From: Taudactylus pleione
Taxonomy: Eukaryota; Chordata; Amphibia; Anura; Myobatrachidae
Reading direction: 5' to 3'
DNA: 64,000 nt
Assembly (NCBI GenBank): GCA_031769625.1
Contig: JAUIMM010000689.1
Span: forward strand, 813,501 to 877,500
This document shows positions 41,981 through 54,167 of the stretch, piece after piece. The notes under the pieces are model-generated. The model was not told the DNA's origin. It was given only the letters and a program-made list of their open reading frames with translations, and ran no database searches. The translations under genes were made by a program, and so were the position numbers. Numbering within the stretch: position 1 is the stretch's first letter; each line of letters starts with the position of its first letter.

Positions 41981-43564
41981 TCAACATGGCTGTCTCAACA
42001 GCCACGCCGTCAAAGACAGCCGAGCCAGGTCCGGGTGAAGACAAGGACCCTGCGACAGAAGGTCCGGTTGTAGCGGCAACCGCAGAGGACTGTCCACGGA
42101 CAGACCCTGAAGGTCTGAGAACCAGTGCCGTCTGGGCCACGCGGGAGCTATCAACAGGAGCGTCCCTCCTTCCTGTTTGAATTTCCGGATTACCCGTGGA
42201 AGAAGGGAAACCGGAGGAAACAGGTATGCGAACCGGAACGTCCACCTGACGGATAGAGCATCCACCAGAGACGCCTCTTCGTCTCTTGTGCGAGACCCGT
42301 ACACCGGCAACTTGTTGTTGTGCCGGGACGCCATGAGGTCGATCTCTGGAAGACCCCACCTGTCCACCAGCAGTTGAAAAACGTCCGGGTGCAGGGACCA
42401 TTCCCCCGGATGAACGTCCTGGCGACTTAGAAAGTCCGCCTCCCAATTTAGCACTCCCGGGATGAAGACCGCTGATATGGCCGGAAGATTGCGCTCCGCC
42501 CATACCAGGATCCGAGACACCTCTACGAGAGCCGCCCGACTTCGGGTTCCTCCTTGCCTGTTTATGTATGCCACGGTGGTAGCGTTGTCCGACTGGACCT
42601 GCACCGGGCGACCCTGGAGAACCCGATGTGCCTGCTGGAGAGCATTGAAGACCGCACGGAGTTCCAAGATATTTTTTGGAAGCTCCGCTTCTGACGGCGT
42701 CCACCTGCCCTGGAACAAGTGAGGACCCGAAACTGCTCCCCAGCCCCGAAGACTGGCGTCCGTTGTCAACAGGACCCAATTTGGAACCCAGAACTGACGT
42801 CCCTTGCTGAGATGGGTAGTCTGCAACCACCAGGCAAGGGACAGGCGAACCTCCGGGGTGAGCACTATCGTCTGGGACTTTAGAAACTGAGGCAGCCCGT
42901 TCCACTTGGACAGGATCAGGTGCTGCAGAGGTCTGGAGTGAAACTAGGCATATTCCACCATGTCGAATTCCACCATGTCGAAAACACGTGGTGCTGTCGC
43001 CAGGCCAAAAGGTAAAGCCCGAAACTGAAAGTGGTCGCTGCGGATTGCAAACCTGAGGAACTGTTGATGGCGCAAAAGAATAGGGACATGCAGGTAAGCG
43101 TCCTGTATGTCCAATGACACCATGTAGTCCCCAGGTTCCAGCGCCAGAATGATGGACCGTAGGGTCTCCATCCAAAACTTCGGCACCCGCAAAGACTTGT
43201 TGAGAGCTTTGAGGTTGAGAATCGGACGATACGACCCATTGGGTTTCTGCACCAAAAAAAGATTGGAATAGAAACCCTGGCCCCTCTGGGAGAATGGAAC
43301 AGGCACTATAACTCCAGCCTGGAGCATAGTGTGCAAGACCTTCCGCAGCTCCGTGGCCTTGTTCCGGTCTGATGGTAGAGCCGTGGTGAAGAATCGAGCC
43401 GGGGGTCTGTGCCGGAAAGAGAGGGCGTACCTGTGGGAGACCACCTCGAGAACCCAAGTGTCTGTCGTGGTGACCGACCAACACCGGGCGAACTGCAGCA
43501 GGCGGCCCCCCACTTTGGGATCCCCCAACGGGAGGCCCGGACCATCAGGCCGCAGGCTTGTCAT
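41981..43564 (-). pseudogene. DIRS copy E RT/RNase H, catalytic palm deleted
   Basis: The start MTSLRP at 43564 reads through SLDIQDAYLHVPI to FGLATAPRVF, then jumps to FDMVE..FDMVEYA: the segment with YLDD is missing (junction about 42952-42985). RNase H (LLTTDASLRGWG, LELRAVFNAL, SDNATTVAYIN, LNWEADFLSR) is intact in 42865-41981. RT cannot be active. Confidence 0.88.
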
Positions 43565-44984
43565 CAGGCTTAGGGGCCGGACGTCTGGTACTCCATGCCT
43601 GCTTCCGGGGCTTGGCCGATTTTTTGGGACCAGCCTGTCGGGGAAAAGACTGTGGTTTGGGCCTGCCCTGGGCCCTATAAGACCGAAAGGACGATGGTCC
43701 TGAACCAGAAGGAACCGCGGCCGACGGGAGACATGCCGATTTGGCTGCCGCCAGCATGGCCACAATCTTGTCCAGATCTGGACCGAAGAGAACTTCTCCG
43801 TTAAAGGGCAACGCCTCCAAACCCTTTTTGGAGTCAGCGTCCGCCTTCCAGGATCGCAACCACAAGGTGCGACGAGCAGCCACCGCTGCTGAAGAAATTC
43901 GAGACACAAGTGTACTAATGTCTAAGGCCGCCTCGTTGATATAAGTGGCTGAATCACGGAGATTACCAATCAACTCCGTTTGTTCGGCCAGACAGTCGGA
44001 ATCAAAGGACGCCTCCAATGAATCCGCCCAGCGCTCCATCGCTCTGGCAACCCAGCAAATGGCCATAGCCGGCCGCGCTTCCCCCCCCCCGCAAGGGAAT
44101 AAGCAGACTTCAGGCAGATCTCCACCTTGCGGTCCGTAGCATCCTTAAGGGAGGACATGCATGGCATCGGTAATGTGGCACTACGGACAAGACGTGTCAC
44201 ATGAGAATCCACCTGTGGAGGGGATTCCCACTTAGCAAAATAATTATCCGCGAACGGATAAGCCACTGCCAGGCGCCTCTGCGGCTGGTATCGCTTGCCA
44301 GGCTGTTTCCACGCCTCCTCTAAATGGTCCATTAACTGACCCGAAAGAGGAAAGACTGTGGCGTCACCCTTCACATCCTTAAAAAAGGCATACTTGGATT
44401 TAGCAGCTGGGGGAACTTCGTCCTCAATCACCAAGGCTGTGCGGACTGCTCGAATAAGTCCAGGAATATATACCTTGGACCTAGCGTCAGCGTCCTTAGT
44501 ATGGAGAGGTTCCTGATCTTAAGGATCCAGAATCTTCCCATCATCAGACGTCCCTTTGTCATCCTCATAAGGAGCCGACAGAGACGCCATCGGCCATTTA
44601 TGTGGCCGCATCACAGTCTCCCCCTGCAACACATCCGACAAGTGCTGTACAGAACTCGTCAGGGAGTTAACCCACGCCGGCTCCAGAGAAATCGGGAGAG
44701 GGGAAATAGGGAGACTGCGGGGTACCACCAATTGTCTAGGGAAACCCTGCATGGGTGACGACACCACTGACTGCTGGGACAAACCCATCTGTGTAAACGC
44801 GGGCTGCGGAGCTAACTGGCCCACTAAGGTTGTAAGCGCCTGAGCGAAACAAGCCCAGGGCGGCCGTAGGCCGCGCCATTGACAAACACTGCCGGCAGAG
44901 GCCCTCCGCGCTACCCTCCCCCTCCGCTAAAGGTACTTTACACGTAGTACACTGTAGCCGGAGAGGAAAATCACTTTCAGACAT
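43545..44984 (-). pseudogene. DIRS copy E ORF1, multiply broken
   Basis: ATG at 44984 (MSESDFPLRLQCTTCK) with the cysteine module. About 40 bp are missing after CRQCLSMARP, a stop (TAA) interrupts near 44520, and the C-run near 44085 is longer than in relatives. The C-terminal 173 codons remain open (44066-43545). Confidence 0.8.
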
Positions 44985-46146
44985 GATGGTACTAAGTATG
45001 TGACCCCTCTCACCAATTGTATTTTAAAGAGGTGAGAGACCACCCTGCAGCACCGCACCTCAAGGGCTTAGCAGAAAGAACAGGGACAGTAATAAAGCTG
45101 ACAGACAGAATAGAAGATACAGGCAGCAGCGCTAGCACAGTCACATACAATGCAAAGAAAATCAATTCCTGCACTAACCAGCGCTGATCACTCAACTACG
45201 CAGACACAGGGTCTGGTAGGACACAGCGCTGCATACACAGACCTGACCACAGCGGAGGAGAGGTATGCGGGGGGACCCAGACCAAGATGCTTCCTTCCAG
45301 GCTTCCAGCAGCGTTCACCATGCGTTCAGGAAGATGGTCGCCGAGGAGCAGAGAGGAGGCTGGCCTGGGGGAGGAGCGCTGCCACAGGGCCAGTCGGCAG
45401 AGTGCAGAGAGGGCTGTGTGCAGCGGGGGAGGCGCCGGCTGTGAGACAGGGAAGGCGCGCTCCCCTGGCATGCATTTAACCCCCGGGACGCCGCAGCGCT
45501 ACCGCTCTGCTGCGGTCCGCTGTCCCAGGGGGGTAGTGGAAGCGCAGGTTCTTACCTGGCTCCACGCTGCAGCCAGTCCCCAGGGAGCCCCCTGCCTGGG
45601 GACTCTGGACCATGTAACAGCGGGGACCCACCGCGGGACCCCGCTGCTTACCTTGCTGTCCCCCTTGAATCCGGCCATGGTCCGGAACATCTGGGGTCAC
45701 CGCTAGCTGTGCTCACCAGCATCCCCGAATCGGTACCGGCGTTCTGGTACCGGCGGGGGTGTAGGGAAGACAGCATGGACGTCAGGACTGACTGTCCATG
45801 CTGTACATCCAGATGTGCAGCCACAGCTGCATGCAGGAATGCTTCAGGGGCTCTTCTTAGCCCCCACTCCAACAGGTGCACCCGACTCCGGCCGGGCACC
45901 AAACTAAACTGAGGTGCCTTGGCTCGGGGGCGGGGTATAGGAGGGGGACCCTAGTGCATCCTGGGAGGCTGAAAGCTTAACTCTATGGTGCCCGATGACT
46001 GACGTCACACCTATACCCAAGGTATCCTGTGGATACCCTATGGACCCTGAAGTAGAAATGATTCACATAACATTCTATACATGTTTACATTATAAAAAGC
46101 CTGGCAAGCATTGCTCATATTCATGTGACATCAATTGCTCACTCAC

Positions 46147-46319
46147 CCGATTTTTCTGCTTCCAACTGTAGTTCTTATTAAGAGTTAGTTCACGAGGTAA
46201 TTTGATTGATTGAGCTTTCAGAACATCCACTGCTGGTGATGAGAGCACCTCCATTAACATTTGAGTGCTAGCAGCCAACAGACTTTCAAGGGAAGGTCTA
46301 ACATGGTAGCTTTGCAAAT
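46147..46319 (-). CDS. Host gene exon 5
   Basis: Acceptor CCTTGCCAG and donor GTGAGT bound 173 bp: two bases plus 57 codons, ending in phase 0. The join to exon 4 makes MEN-LQSYHVRPSLESLLAAS. The peptide is helical and leucine-rich (LLAASTQMLMEVL), then basic (NKNYSWKQKNR). No named domain is recognised. DIRS copy E begins (its 5' end) only about 87 bp into the downstream intron, so the nascent transcript would enter the retrotransposon almost immediately after this donor. Confidence 0.7.
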
Positions 46320-46478
46320 CTGGCAAGGAGAGAAAACGTAATCTTCAATTAAATTAATATTTTTAGCATTTTTCATTCCTTTAAGTCCCAAAGATAGAGA
46401 TGCAGCTTCTAATAACCAAATAGCCTTTAATTAATATCAACTCTTCACATCAACACAATTTATTCAGTAAAAACTTAC
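46320..46478 (-). other. Intron between exons 4 and 5
   Basis: 159 bp, GTAAGT..CCAG borders, AT-rich; the shortest clean intron in the window besides the 136-bp intron between exons 3 and 4. Confidence 0.7.
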
Positions 46479-47294
46479 TTTCCATGTCTTTCCTTTTCTC
46501 AAGCTGTATTTGAGCTATTTCACTCAACAGAACAATGCCTTGCAAGAGTGAATGGTCCATAGATATGGCAGGAGCCATAATTACTGTACTTGCAGGCATC
46601 AAAGAGCAGGCCACAGGCATTTCTGTTGCTGCAATCAAAGTATTCATACCAGCCAATGGGTCTTCAGTTTTGATATCCATAGAATTCATATTGGAAAGGT
46701 CACAAGACACATCTTCCCCTTTACAGCTGAAAATGCCAGATTCCACATCATCTATGTTTCTGTCTGTACATTCTTCACTAATAAACATATTTAGATCACC
46801 CATTTCATTTGTTCTGTGGGATTGTTCATCATTCAGAGGCATAGTGCTCAAATTTACTTCACCATTATTAGCCTGGGTGAATGTGTCACTGAAATCAGTC
46901 TGAGTTGAAGAAGTCCCTTTTCCATTGCTCAGGTTCACATTGGAAATGCAAGATGGAAGACACTCCATTAATGTTTTATGTTCATTCTCCCCTATAACTG
47001 GAGGCTCTACTTCCTGAAACAGAATATTTTGACATTCCATAGAATTTGCACACTCTCCTCCTTGATCCTCAAGGCTTTTCCTACATGTAACAGCAGTTAT
47101 ATCTTCTACTTTAATTGTGTCACTCATTGGTTTTCCTGTCTCAAAATCCTCTAAAATGTGGGTAGTTACAATATGATTAGCACTTAACTCCGGAAGTCTG
47201 ACAACAGGAGTAAAACTTTCTACATCTGCAACATCTGTTGGTTGGGTTATATAGGAGGGTGAAAAAGGCTGGAAAGAAAATCCATGTGTGGTAT
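46479..47294 (-). CDS. Host gene exon 4: long acidic Ser/Thr-rich exon
   Basis: The largest exon, 816 bp, between acceptor ATGTTTTAG and donor GTAAGT. It is open throughout: two bases, 271 codons, one spare base. It starts TTHGFSFQPFSPSYITQP and carries many acidic residues and isolated Cys, including two SUMO-consensus-like IKxE/D sites (TIKVED and DIKTED, inferred only). Near the end is LLSEIAQIQLEKR, a short amphipathic helix with the hydrophobic pattern LLSEIA..E..R that I associate with TNRC18/BAHCC1 proteins. The rest looks disordered. Only 159 bp separate it from exon 5, so exons 3-5 form a compact cluster in an otherwise transposon-expanded gene. Confidence 0.75.
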
Positions 47295-47430
47295 CTAAAA
47301 CATAAAATAAAGATTATTATTATCTACAGAATGAACTTCAGGAATGTTGGTTTAATTATTTCTAGATTACTTGAGCAATGAAAATTAAGTCACAGCAACT
47401 AACCCATAAAAACCATGACTGGAAACAAAC

Positions 47431-47761
47431 CTTGGAATGGAGAAGAGACATCATGCTTTATATCCATATCCTTTACTGACTCTTCAGGAATTTCCACTTT
47501 AGTTGGCATAATTGTAGTGGGAGGTGTAATGCATAAGGAAGGAAGTTTGGCCATGTGTATCTCAGGTTGTTCTTCCAGTTTATTTGACACTGGGAAGGAT
47601 TTGACAGGGATAGACGACTGACTAAACACTTTACTGCAGGAAGTAGAAACGGATGAAGAAATCACCTTTTTGTGCAATGACCCTGTACTGGATAATGAAC
47701 TTTTTTTACTGTTTTCTGATGTCTGTTCCACAGCTTTTCCTTCCCCTAATTTGAACCACTC
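47431..47761 (-). CDS. Host gene exon 3: Ser/Lys-rich linker
   Basis: Acceptor TCGTCTAG before 47761 and donor GTTTGT after 47431 bound 331 bp that is open in the phase required by exon 2. The peptide starts EWFKLGEGKAVEQTSEN, continues as a low-complexity Ser/Lys stretch, and ends with a Pro/Glu/Val segment. No globular domain is visible; it is probably a disordered linker between the coiled coil and the acidic region. One spare base at the end joins the next exon to give Asp. The donor GTTTGT is weaker than the others but is the only one that keeps the frame. Confidence 0.7.
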
Positions 47762-48472
47762 CTAGACGAAGATGGAAAAAAAAAAATCTATCATCATGTT
47801 TTTTTCTGACAGAGTTAATTATTCAAAGAATAGAACATACAGTTAAGAACAGGATATTAGCTAATAAATACAATGTCAGGGCAGGGCCGGATTAACAATG
47901 GGGTGAGTGGAGCTACAGCTCCAGGTCCCCCATGAAAATAGGCCCAGATCATCTGCTGCAGTCTGGCCAGTGTGCACAGGAAAAAAATATCCTGTCAACA
48001 GTCACCACCATCAGCATTGGTGAGCCCTGCCTATTCACTTCCTGGCCATCTAAAGCCCAGCCCATTCACTTCTCACATGCCCGATGCCCAGGCCATTTGC
48101 CTTTGTCCGACAAAGCCCCGCCCACCTGCTGAAGCCCCCCGCCCACTTGTTTTTCCCTCCCTCAGCAACTGGAATCAGTCAGTGGGCACTGTGAAATAAT
48201 GTCAGTCAAATGAGAAAAATGGAGCTGCATAGGTTGAGCTACAGTACCTAGACAATTACGGTCAAAATAGAAGAAATACCAACCTGTGGAACACAGAGAC
48301 AGAGGACATCTGTCACTTTACGCGAGATGAAATCTACACACATCCTACAGGTCAGTGTAATAGCTGGTGCTGCCCTGTGTGTGTTCGATCTCACCCTGGC
48401 CATGTACAGTATGTGTGTGTAATCTTACCCTGAGGTATACTTACCCTGGGGCTGTGTGTGTGTGTGTGTATG

Positions 48473-48512
<40 letters not shown>

Positions 48513-48522
48513 TATACATACA
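47762..48522. other. Intron sequence with a possible hAT end
   Basis: CAGGGCCGGATTAACAATGG at 47883 resembles the start of a common amphibian hAT MITE, but no matching right end or duplication was found. It also contains (TG)n/(TA)n at 48455-48497 and (CA)n at 48498-48511. Confidence 0.4.
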
Positions 48523-50010
48523 CAGTGCCTTGCAAAAGTATTCACCCCTCTTGGCTTTTTACCTTTTTTGTTACATTACAACCTGACATTTTTTTATTTT
48601 TTTTATCTGAATTTTATGTGATGGATCTGCACAAAATAGTCTAATTTGGTGAAGTGAAATGAGAAAAATATATATAAAAAAGAATCTTTACAAATAAAAT
48701 TCTGAAAATTTAAATGTGCATATGCAATCACCCCCTTTGCTATGAAGCCCCTCAAAAGTTCTTGTGCAACCAATTACCTTCAGAAGTCACATAATTAGTT
48801 AAATGAAGTCCACCTGTGTGAAATCTAAGTGTCACATGATCTGTCAGTATAAACACCTTTTCTCAAAGGCCCCAGAGGCTGCAACACCACTAAGCAAGAG
48901 GCATCACACCATGAAGACCAAGGAGCTCTCCAAACAAGTCAGGGACAAAGTTGTTGAGAAGTACAATTCTGGGTTGGGTTATAGAAAAATATCCAAATCT
49001 TTTATGATCCCCCGGAACACCATCAAATCCATCATCATCAAATGGAAAGAACATGGTACCACAACAAACCTGCCATGAGAGGGCCGCCCACCAAAACTCA
49101 CAGACCAGGCAAGGAGGGCATTAATCAGAGAGGCAGCACAAAGAGCAAAGGTAACCCTGAATGAGTTGCAGAGTTCCACAGCAGAGACTGGTGTATCTGT
49201 GCATGTGACCACAATAAGCCATACACTCCATAGAGCTGGGCTTTATGGAAGAGTGGCCAGAAAAAAAACATTACTTAGTGATAAAAATAAGAATACACGA
49301 TTAGAGTTTGCCAAAAGGCATGTGGGCGACTCCCCAAATGTATGGAGGCAGGTGCTCTGGTCAGATGAGACTAAAATTTAACTTTTCGCCCACCAAGGAA
49401 AACGCTATGTCTGGCGCAAACCCAACACATCCCATCACCCCAAGAACACCATCCCACAGTGAAACATGGTGGTGGCAGCATCATGCTGTGGGGTTGTTTT
49501 TCAGCAGTAGGGACTGGGAAACTGATTCGAGTCGAAGGAAAGACGGATGGTGCTAAATACAGGGATATTCTTGAGCAAAACCTGTTTCAGTCTTCCTGTG
49601 ATTTGAGACTGGGACGGAGGACAATGACCCGAAGTATACTGCTAAAGCAACACTCAAGTGGTTTAAGGGGAAACATTTAAATGTGTTGGAATGGCCTAGT
49701 CAAAGCCCAGATCTCAATCCAATTGAGAATCTGTGGTCAGACTTGAAGATTGCTGTTCACAAGCGGAAACCATCCAACATGAAGGAGCTGGAGCAGTTTT
49801 GCCTTGAGGAATGGGCAAAAATCCTAGGGGCAAGATGTGGCAAGCTCATAGAGACTTATCCAAAGCGACTTGCAGCTGTAATTGCCTCAAAAGGTGGCTC
49901 GACAAAGTATTGACTTTAGGGGGGTGAATAGTTATGCATGCTGAAGTTTTCTGTTATGTTGTCCTAAATGTTTTTTCAATTCACAATATAAATAAAAACA
50001 CAACTTCACA
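48523..50010 (+). mobile_element. Tc1/mariner element, inactive
   Basis: The left terminus CAGTGCCTTGCAAAAGTATT followed by CACCCCTCTTGG is the classical end of a widespread Tc1-type family. A transposase pseudogene follows, then GGGGGGTGAATAGTTATGCA. The right end dissolves into (TA)n at 50014, so the right TIR is lost or strongly diverged. Confidence 0.85.
48911..49913 (+). pseudogene. Tc1-type transposase pseudogene
   Basis: ATG at 48911 (MKTKELSKQVRDKVVEKYNS) starts the paired-like DNA-binding domain. Stops occur at 49076 (TGA for an expected CGA, before EGRPPTKLTDQARR) and after WSDETKI (49379). The first catalytic Asp is in LWSDETK, the second in a damaged region around DNDP (49624), and the Glu in [10 protein letters not shown] (49710-49730). 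A short deletion around 49615 shifts the frame before [15 protein letters not shown]. The frame ends SKGGSTKY at 49913. It is not functional. Confidence 0.88.
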
Positions 50011-50011
50011 G

Positions 50012-50013
<2 letters not shown>

Positions 50014-50054
<41 letters not shown>

Positions 50055-50309
50055 TCCATTAGTTTAGCACTTGACAGACTGAAATCAAAAATTATCTGGG
50101 TGCCCTCCTGTGAGTAAAATATAGACAGGTATCTCCCACGGAACTGTGTTGGTCCCAATAGAAAAAGGTAGGCGGCACTCCAATGGTGAAAAAAATAAAG
50201 TGTATTTAAATAAGAAACATCTTTACACAAACAATGTTGACGTTTCAAGGTCAACACCGGACCTTTTCATGATGACAGTTCCCAACACCAGTTCCGTGGG
50301 AGATACCTG

Positions 50310-50381
<72 letters not shown>

Positions 50382-50383
50382 GT
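50014..50383. repeat. MITE with 23-bp inverted arms between (TA)n tracts
   Basis: 50124-50146 and 50289-50311 are perfect inverted repeats (ACAGGTATCTCCCACGGAAC core). (TA)n lies at 50014-50051 and 50312-50350, and (CA)n at 50351-50383. The interior has TTGACGTTTCAAGGTCAA, a short dyad. The open frames here come from the simple repeats. Confidence 0.7.
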
Positions 50384-50450
50384 TTACCCACTCTCCTGTT
50401 TTTTTGGGTTGTCCCCCAGAATACTGAGAGGATCTCCCACATACCACCCA

Positions 50451-51732
50451 CTTTCCAGTGAAGTGGGCAGGTTGGGGAGCATAATACCGGTAATCACGAT
50501 TGCTTAGTTGCAAAAATTGCTCACCTCCTCAGTGGCCAACAGCTGCAAATTAAGGAGCTGAAGATAGTAGCCAAGCATGCCCCGATCTCTGCTGCTGTAA
50601 GTACTGGGGTTTGAGGGAGGGTTAGGGGAAGTTAGGTACTAGGGGGTGGGTTAGGCTGCGTGGGGGTAGGTTTAGGCTGCGGGCAGGTAAGATTTGGTTC
50701 ATGCTGCTGGGGGAGAGTTAGGTTTATGCTGCGGGGAGGGAAGGGTAGGGTGAGGGTTAGGATACTGACCAACAAATGTTGTATCCTAACCCTGGAACAG
50801 ACAAATCTCAGGTGCACAACTCCAAATTACTGATAATATATAAATGCAATCAAATTTTGCAATCAATAGAGGCTTTTAGCATAATCATGGCCAATGTTAT
50901 GGGGCTACCCACCATATCCAGGTAACCTCTTTAGGCTGCAAGGCATGGTGAGTTGTTAATCCAGCAAATACTTTATTCCACCACCACAATATGGCGGCCA
51001 AATGACACGTGTTTATGTTTGTGGTAAATACAATTGCACTTTTGCTTTATTGGAATGGTCAATACCTATGGATTATTTATACTTGTTTGTATTTTAGTTT
51101 TATAGACACTCATCTTGACAAAGACACCGCAGTGCGTTGAAACGCGTTGATAGTGCCCTTTTATATAAGGGAACTACATACCTATTGTGATTCACATTGC
51201 CACTGTAGTGATATACCCGGGTTCCATCTACCTACGGTGAATTCCATGTTGTTCACATATGGTATGCATCTTTTGTCCCATTGTGCTTTTACTAAATAAT
51301 AAAATATTTTTTATTTGAACTATCCACACCACCCGATTTCATTCCTTCTCCCCCTGACTCTGGTCATGTATATTGACTTGAAGATCATGGTCGTGTATAT
51401 CAAACTTCTGATGAGGATATAAAGAAACTGCTATGTGCATGCGCCATATCACTGCAAAGTAAGTATACATGTAAGCATAACCACTGTATGATGTACCATG
51501 TGCACACTGGGTGCCTTTGATGGAAGTTGGACATTAACAAGATATCTTTGGATGTGAACTATCTCACCCCTCTCTGTGTAGATTGACACGTGTAGAACTT
51601 ATTGTTCTTTTTGTTTATGTATTTTTGCATATTGAAGAAACATCAGGAGAAATTCAACTTCCTTCCTTCCTTCCTCCCTTCCTTCCTCAAGCAAAAACAC
51701 TAATAATAAGACTGTAGTACACTATAAGCAAC
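50451..51732. other. Intron DNA with minor repeats
   Basis: 50600-50765 has TTAGG-rich sequence similar to the block at 36150-36425. 51110-51170 has GTTGAAACGCGTTGATAGTG. (CTTC)n occurs at 51655-51690. No coding exon recognised. Confidence 0.5.
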
Positions 51733-51735
51733 TAA

Positions 51736-52026
51736 GGACCTCATTTAGGCTTGTACGCAAACCCAATGATTTGCGTACATGTCCAATGTTGTGTGCACTG
51801 ACCATGCACTGGGGACGCACTGTGCGTGTCCTGAATTGGCATGCAACCGCAGTCTCAGTGCCCTGGATGTGGTCGTTTAGTGGCAGGGAATGGGCGGCAA
51901 CTGGGTTGATTTCCCAAAATGGATGCGTGTTTTGCGACTTAGATTTCCTGGCCCCGGCTGAGTAATTCCATTATCTATTCTAGCGTATGTTATCCTCGCT
52001 ACTGCCTCCAACTCTGAATCAGGCCC
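51736..52026. mobile_element. Diverged PIF/Harbinger-type MITE
   Basis: Ends GGACCTCATTTAGGC and CTCTGAATCAGGCCC, flanked by TAA (51733-51735, 52027-52029). Same terminal family as 35368-35944 but the left end is more worn. Confidence 0.6.
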
Positions 52027-52643
52027 TAAGATGCAAAACTGGCAGCACAGACTGTGTTAGCATCACCTCTCTCAGCCAATAAAAGCTCAGCCAATGCGTT
52101 GGGTGCAAGGGAAATATAGCAGCTGAGCCGTCATTAGCTAAGTACTGTCCTTAGAGGACTTGGGGGTCCGCGTTTTTTCGGTTTGTCTTTTTCAGAAGAA
52201 GTTGGATGCCTACATGAAGAGGATACGCCACAAGGGTAGGTGAGAGCAGTTCAGCTATTTTGGTGTCACTGCCTCGGATGGTGTCACCCAGTGCGGCCCA
52301 CACAACCCTAGTGACAGCACTGCACATAGCACAATCGAGGATGGCACAATTCTGATTTACATTGCCACCTGCTGCCTCCCGGATGTTTCAAGCGCTTGCG
52401 CAGTTCATTCTCACTGAAATATTGCAGGTTTCCTGATCTCACTTACGCCCAGCAGCTATTACTTATAACATCTATCTGCTGATGTTATATAACTGGAGAG
52501 TTACCATAACACCTCTAAAAATCTAATGGGAATCTCTTTTATAATCCATTGCTGCGCCAAGACATCCTACGTGGTTGCAATAAGTATCGATGAAGAATGT
52601 CTGTTTGCGGAGAGATAATTAGATGTTAATAAATCTCTCCTTA

Positions 52644-53270
52644 ATCACTTGCCTGGCATGGTCGCAGCAGATGCAACCACACCAGTCTGGGCTTTCCCTG
52701 ACATGGTCGCATCTGATTCGACCAGTCAGACACGCCCTGTAGGCGGCTACTGGAAGTTAATTTTGCGGTCCCTCTGCACCAGCAACTCCGCCCCCACTGT
52801 GTCCCGATAACTGCTGGCCACAGTGATCGGTCAGTCTTGCCGTAACCCCCACCTGGCAGCAGCTGAAGAGCGCCAGAAACTACCAGCGCTGCTGCCGGAA
52901 ACCACTCCTAATACCCAGCGGCTGCATAGAGGAGCAGCCGCCGGAAACTACAAGCACTGGTGCCGGCCCCCCCTTCTAACACCCAGCATAGATAAGCACA
53001 GAGGAGCAGCCGCAGGGAACTACAAGAGCAGCTGTTGCCAGCGGGAACTATAAATGCTGCTGCCGCCCCCCTCCTAACACCTGGTGGCTGCATAGAGTAG
53101 CAGCTGTCGGGAACATTCAGCGCTGCCCGCCGGTAGGGAATGGACATCAATTATCGATGTTCCCTGACCATAAATGTTTTTCTTACGATGTTCATGTTTT
53201 ACAATTCGATGGCAGCATTAAGATGTTAGCCGCCATCGAATGGTATTGATTTGATGGTGTTGTGGTGGTT
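52644..53270. repeat. Dispersed repeat, same family as 10441-10800
   Basis: Starts CACTTGCCTGGCATGGTCGC; GGGCTTTCCCTGACATGGTC and CCAGTCAGACACGCCC match the copy at 10441. It then carries imperfect tandem blocks around AGCAGCCGCCGGAAACTACA (52900-53110) and ends near GTGGTGGTTAAAAT. Confidence 0.5.
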
Positions 53271-53372
53271 AAAATAAAAAAAATAAAATGCTGAGAGCTT
53301 CGCCCGTCTCTGGCTGCAGCTCTCTGCATCGGGCATCTTGATCATTAGAGGCTCTCTCTGTCTGCTTCAGAG

Positions 53373-53691
53373 TAGGGATGGCCATCAATGTTTTTAAAAC
53401 ATCGATGGTTGCTGGCCGATGTTACCTGGAGTGACCAATGGTTCCACGCCATCATGGGATGAGTAGGAGCTGATGGTCTTTTTTTTTTTAGGACGAAGCC
53501 CACAGCGGCTGCTAAGCCCTGCCCCCATTTTTGGTTGGCTCGCGGCCCAACGGGCCCACAGCAGAGGTGACCATGGAGGGGGTGCAAACTATCGATGGTT
53601 CACCATAGATGGTTTGTGTGCCATCGATGGTAATCACGATGGGCCTATCGATTGTAACAATCGATGGACACCCCACTGATGACCATCCCTA
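53373..53691. mobile_element. hAT-like MITE with TAGGGATGG termini
   Basis: TAGGGATGGCCATCA and TGATGACCATCCCTA are inverted ends. The interior is rich in ATCGATGG and its complement. No matching 8-bp duplication was found, so it is a tentative hAT. Confidence 0.55.
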
Positions 53692-53695
53692 CTGC

Positions 53696-54167
53696 TCCAG
53701 GCCTCGCCCCCGATCCCGCCCCCTGTCTTGGCCCCGATCCCACCCCTAGTCCCGTCCCCTCTCATCCACACTATAGTGGTATTTTGCATGCGCTGTGTTT
53801 TTTATGCATATGCAAATCATTTGACTAGTTTTTTCCATCTAATACTTTTGATGCAATGGTCACTTACCATAGCATCAAAAGTGTTTTCTAACAATATTTT
53901 AAAACCATTTGCCGTCGATGGCCATCACTACAGTATACCATGCAAATTGCTGCTTTTATGGTATATTGTTTAAAAATAAAAATTTAATAAAATCGTGTTG
54001 GATAAGTTTTAATTAGATGTTCTTGACCTAATTCAATCATAAAAAATACCCAACCATTCGAATTGGTTTTTGGAAAAAAAAAATGTCAGTTAACTGGTTA
54101 AACATCGGTTTTGTGAGTGACAGACTATTATTAAAAGTAGTCTACAAGGGCAGACGATTTGCCTTAC
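53696..54167. other. Intron sequence
   Basis: Ends of the CATCGATGG-type repeat (up to about 53930), then AT-rich DNA into the donor of host exon 2. Confidence 0.5.

Larger units (their letters stand above)
40529..46059 (-). mobile_element. DIRS1-like copy E with internal RT deletion
   Basis: Ends ATGAGATATGGTAAGAACTT and CCCTGAAGTAGAAAT; internal complementary region about 40870-40968, shortened in its first half (GACTTCG runs straight into TAACAAAGG). It is shorter than D and F because the RT palm is deleted. Its 5' end lies about 87 bp from the donor of host exon 5. Confidence 0.92.
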
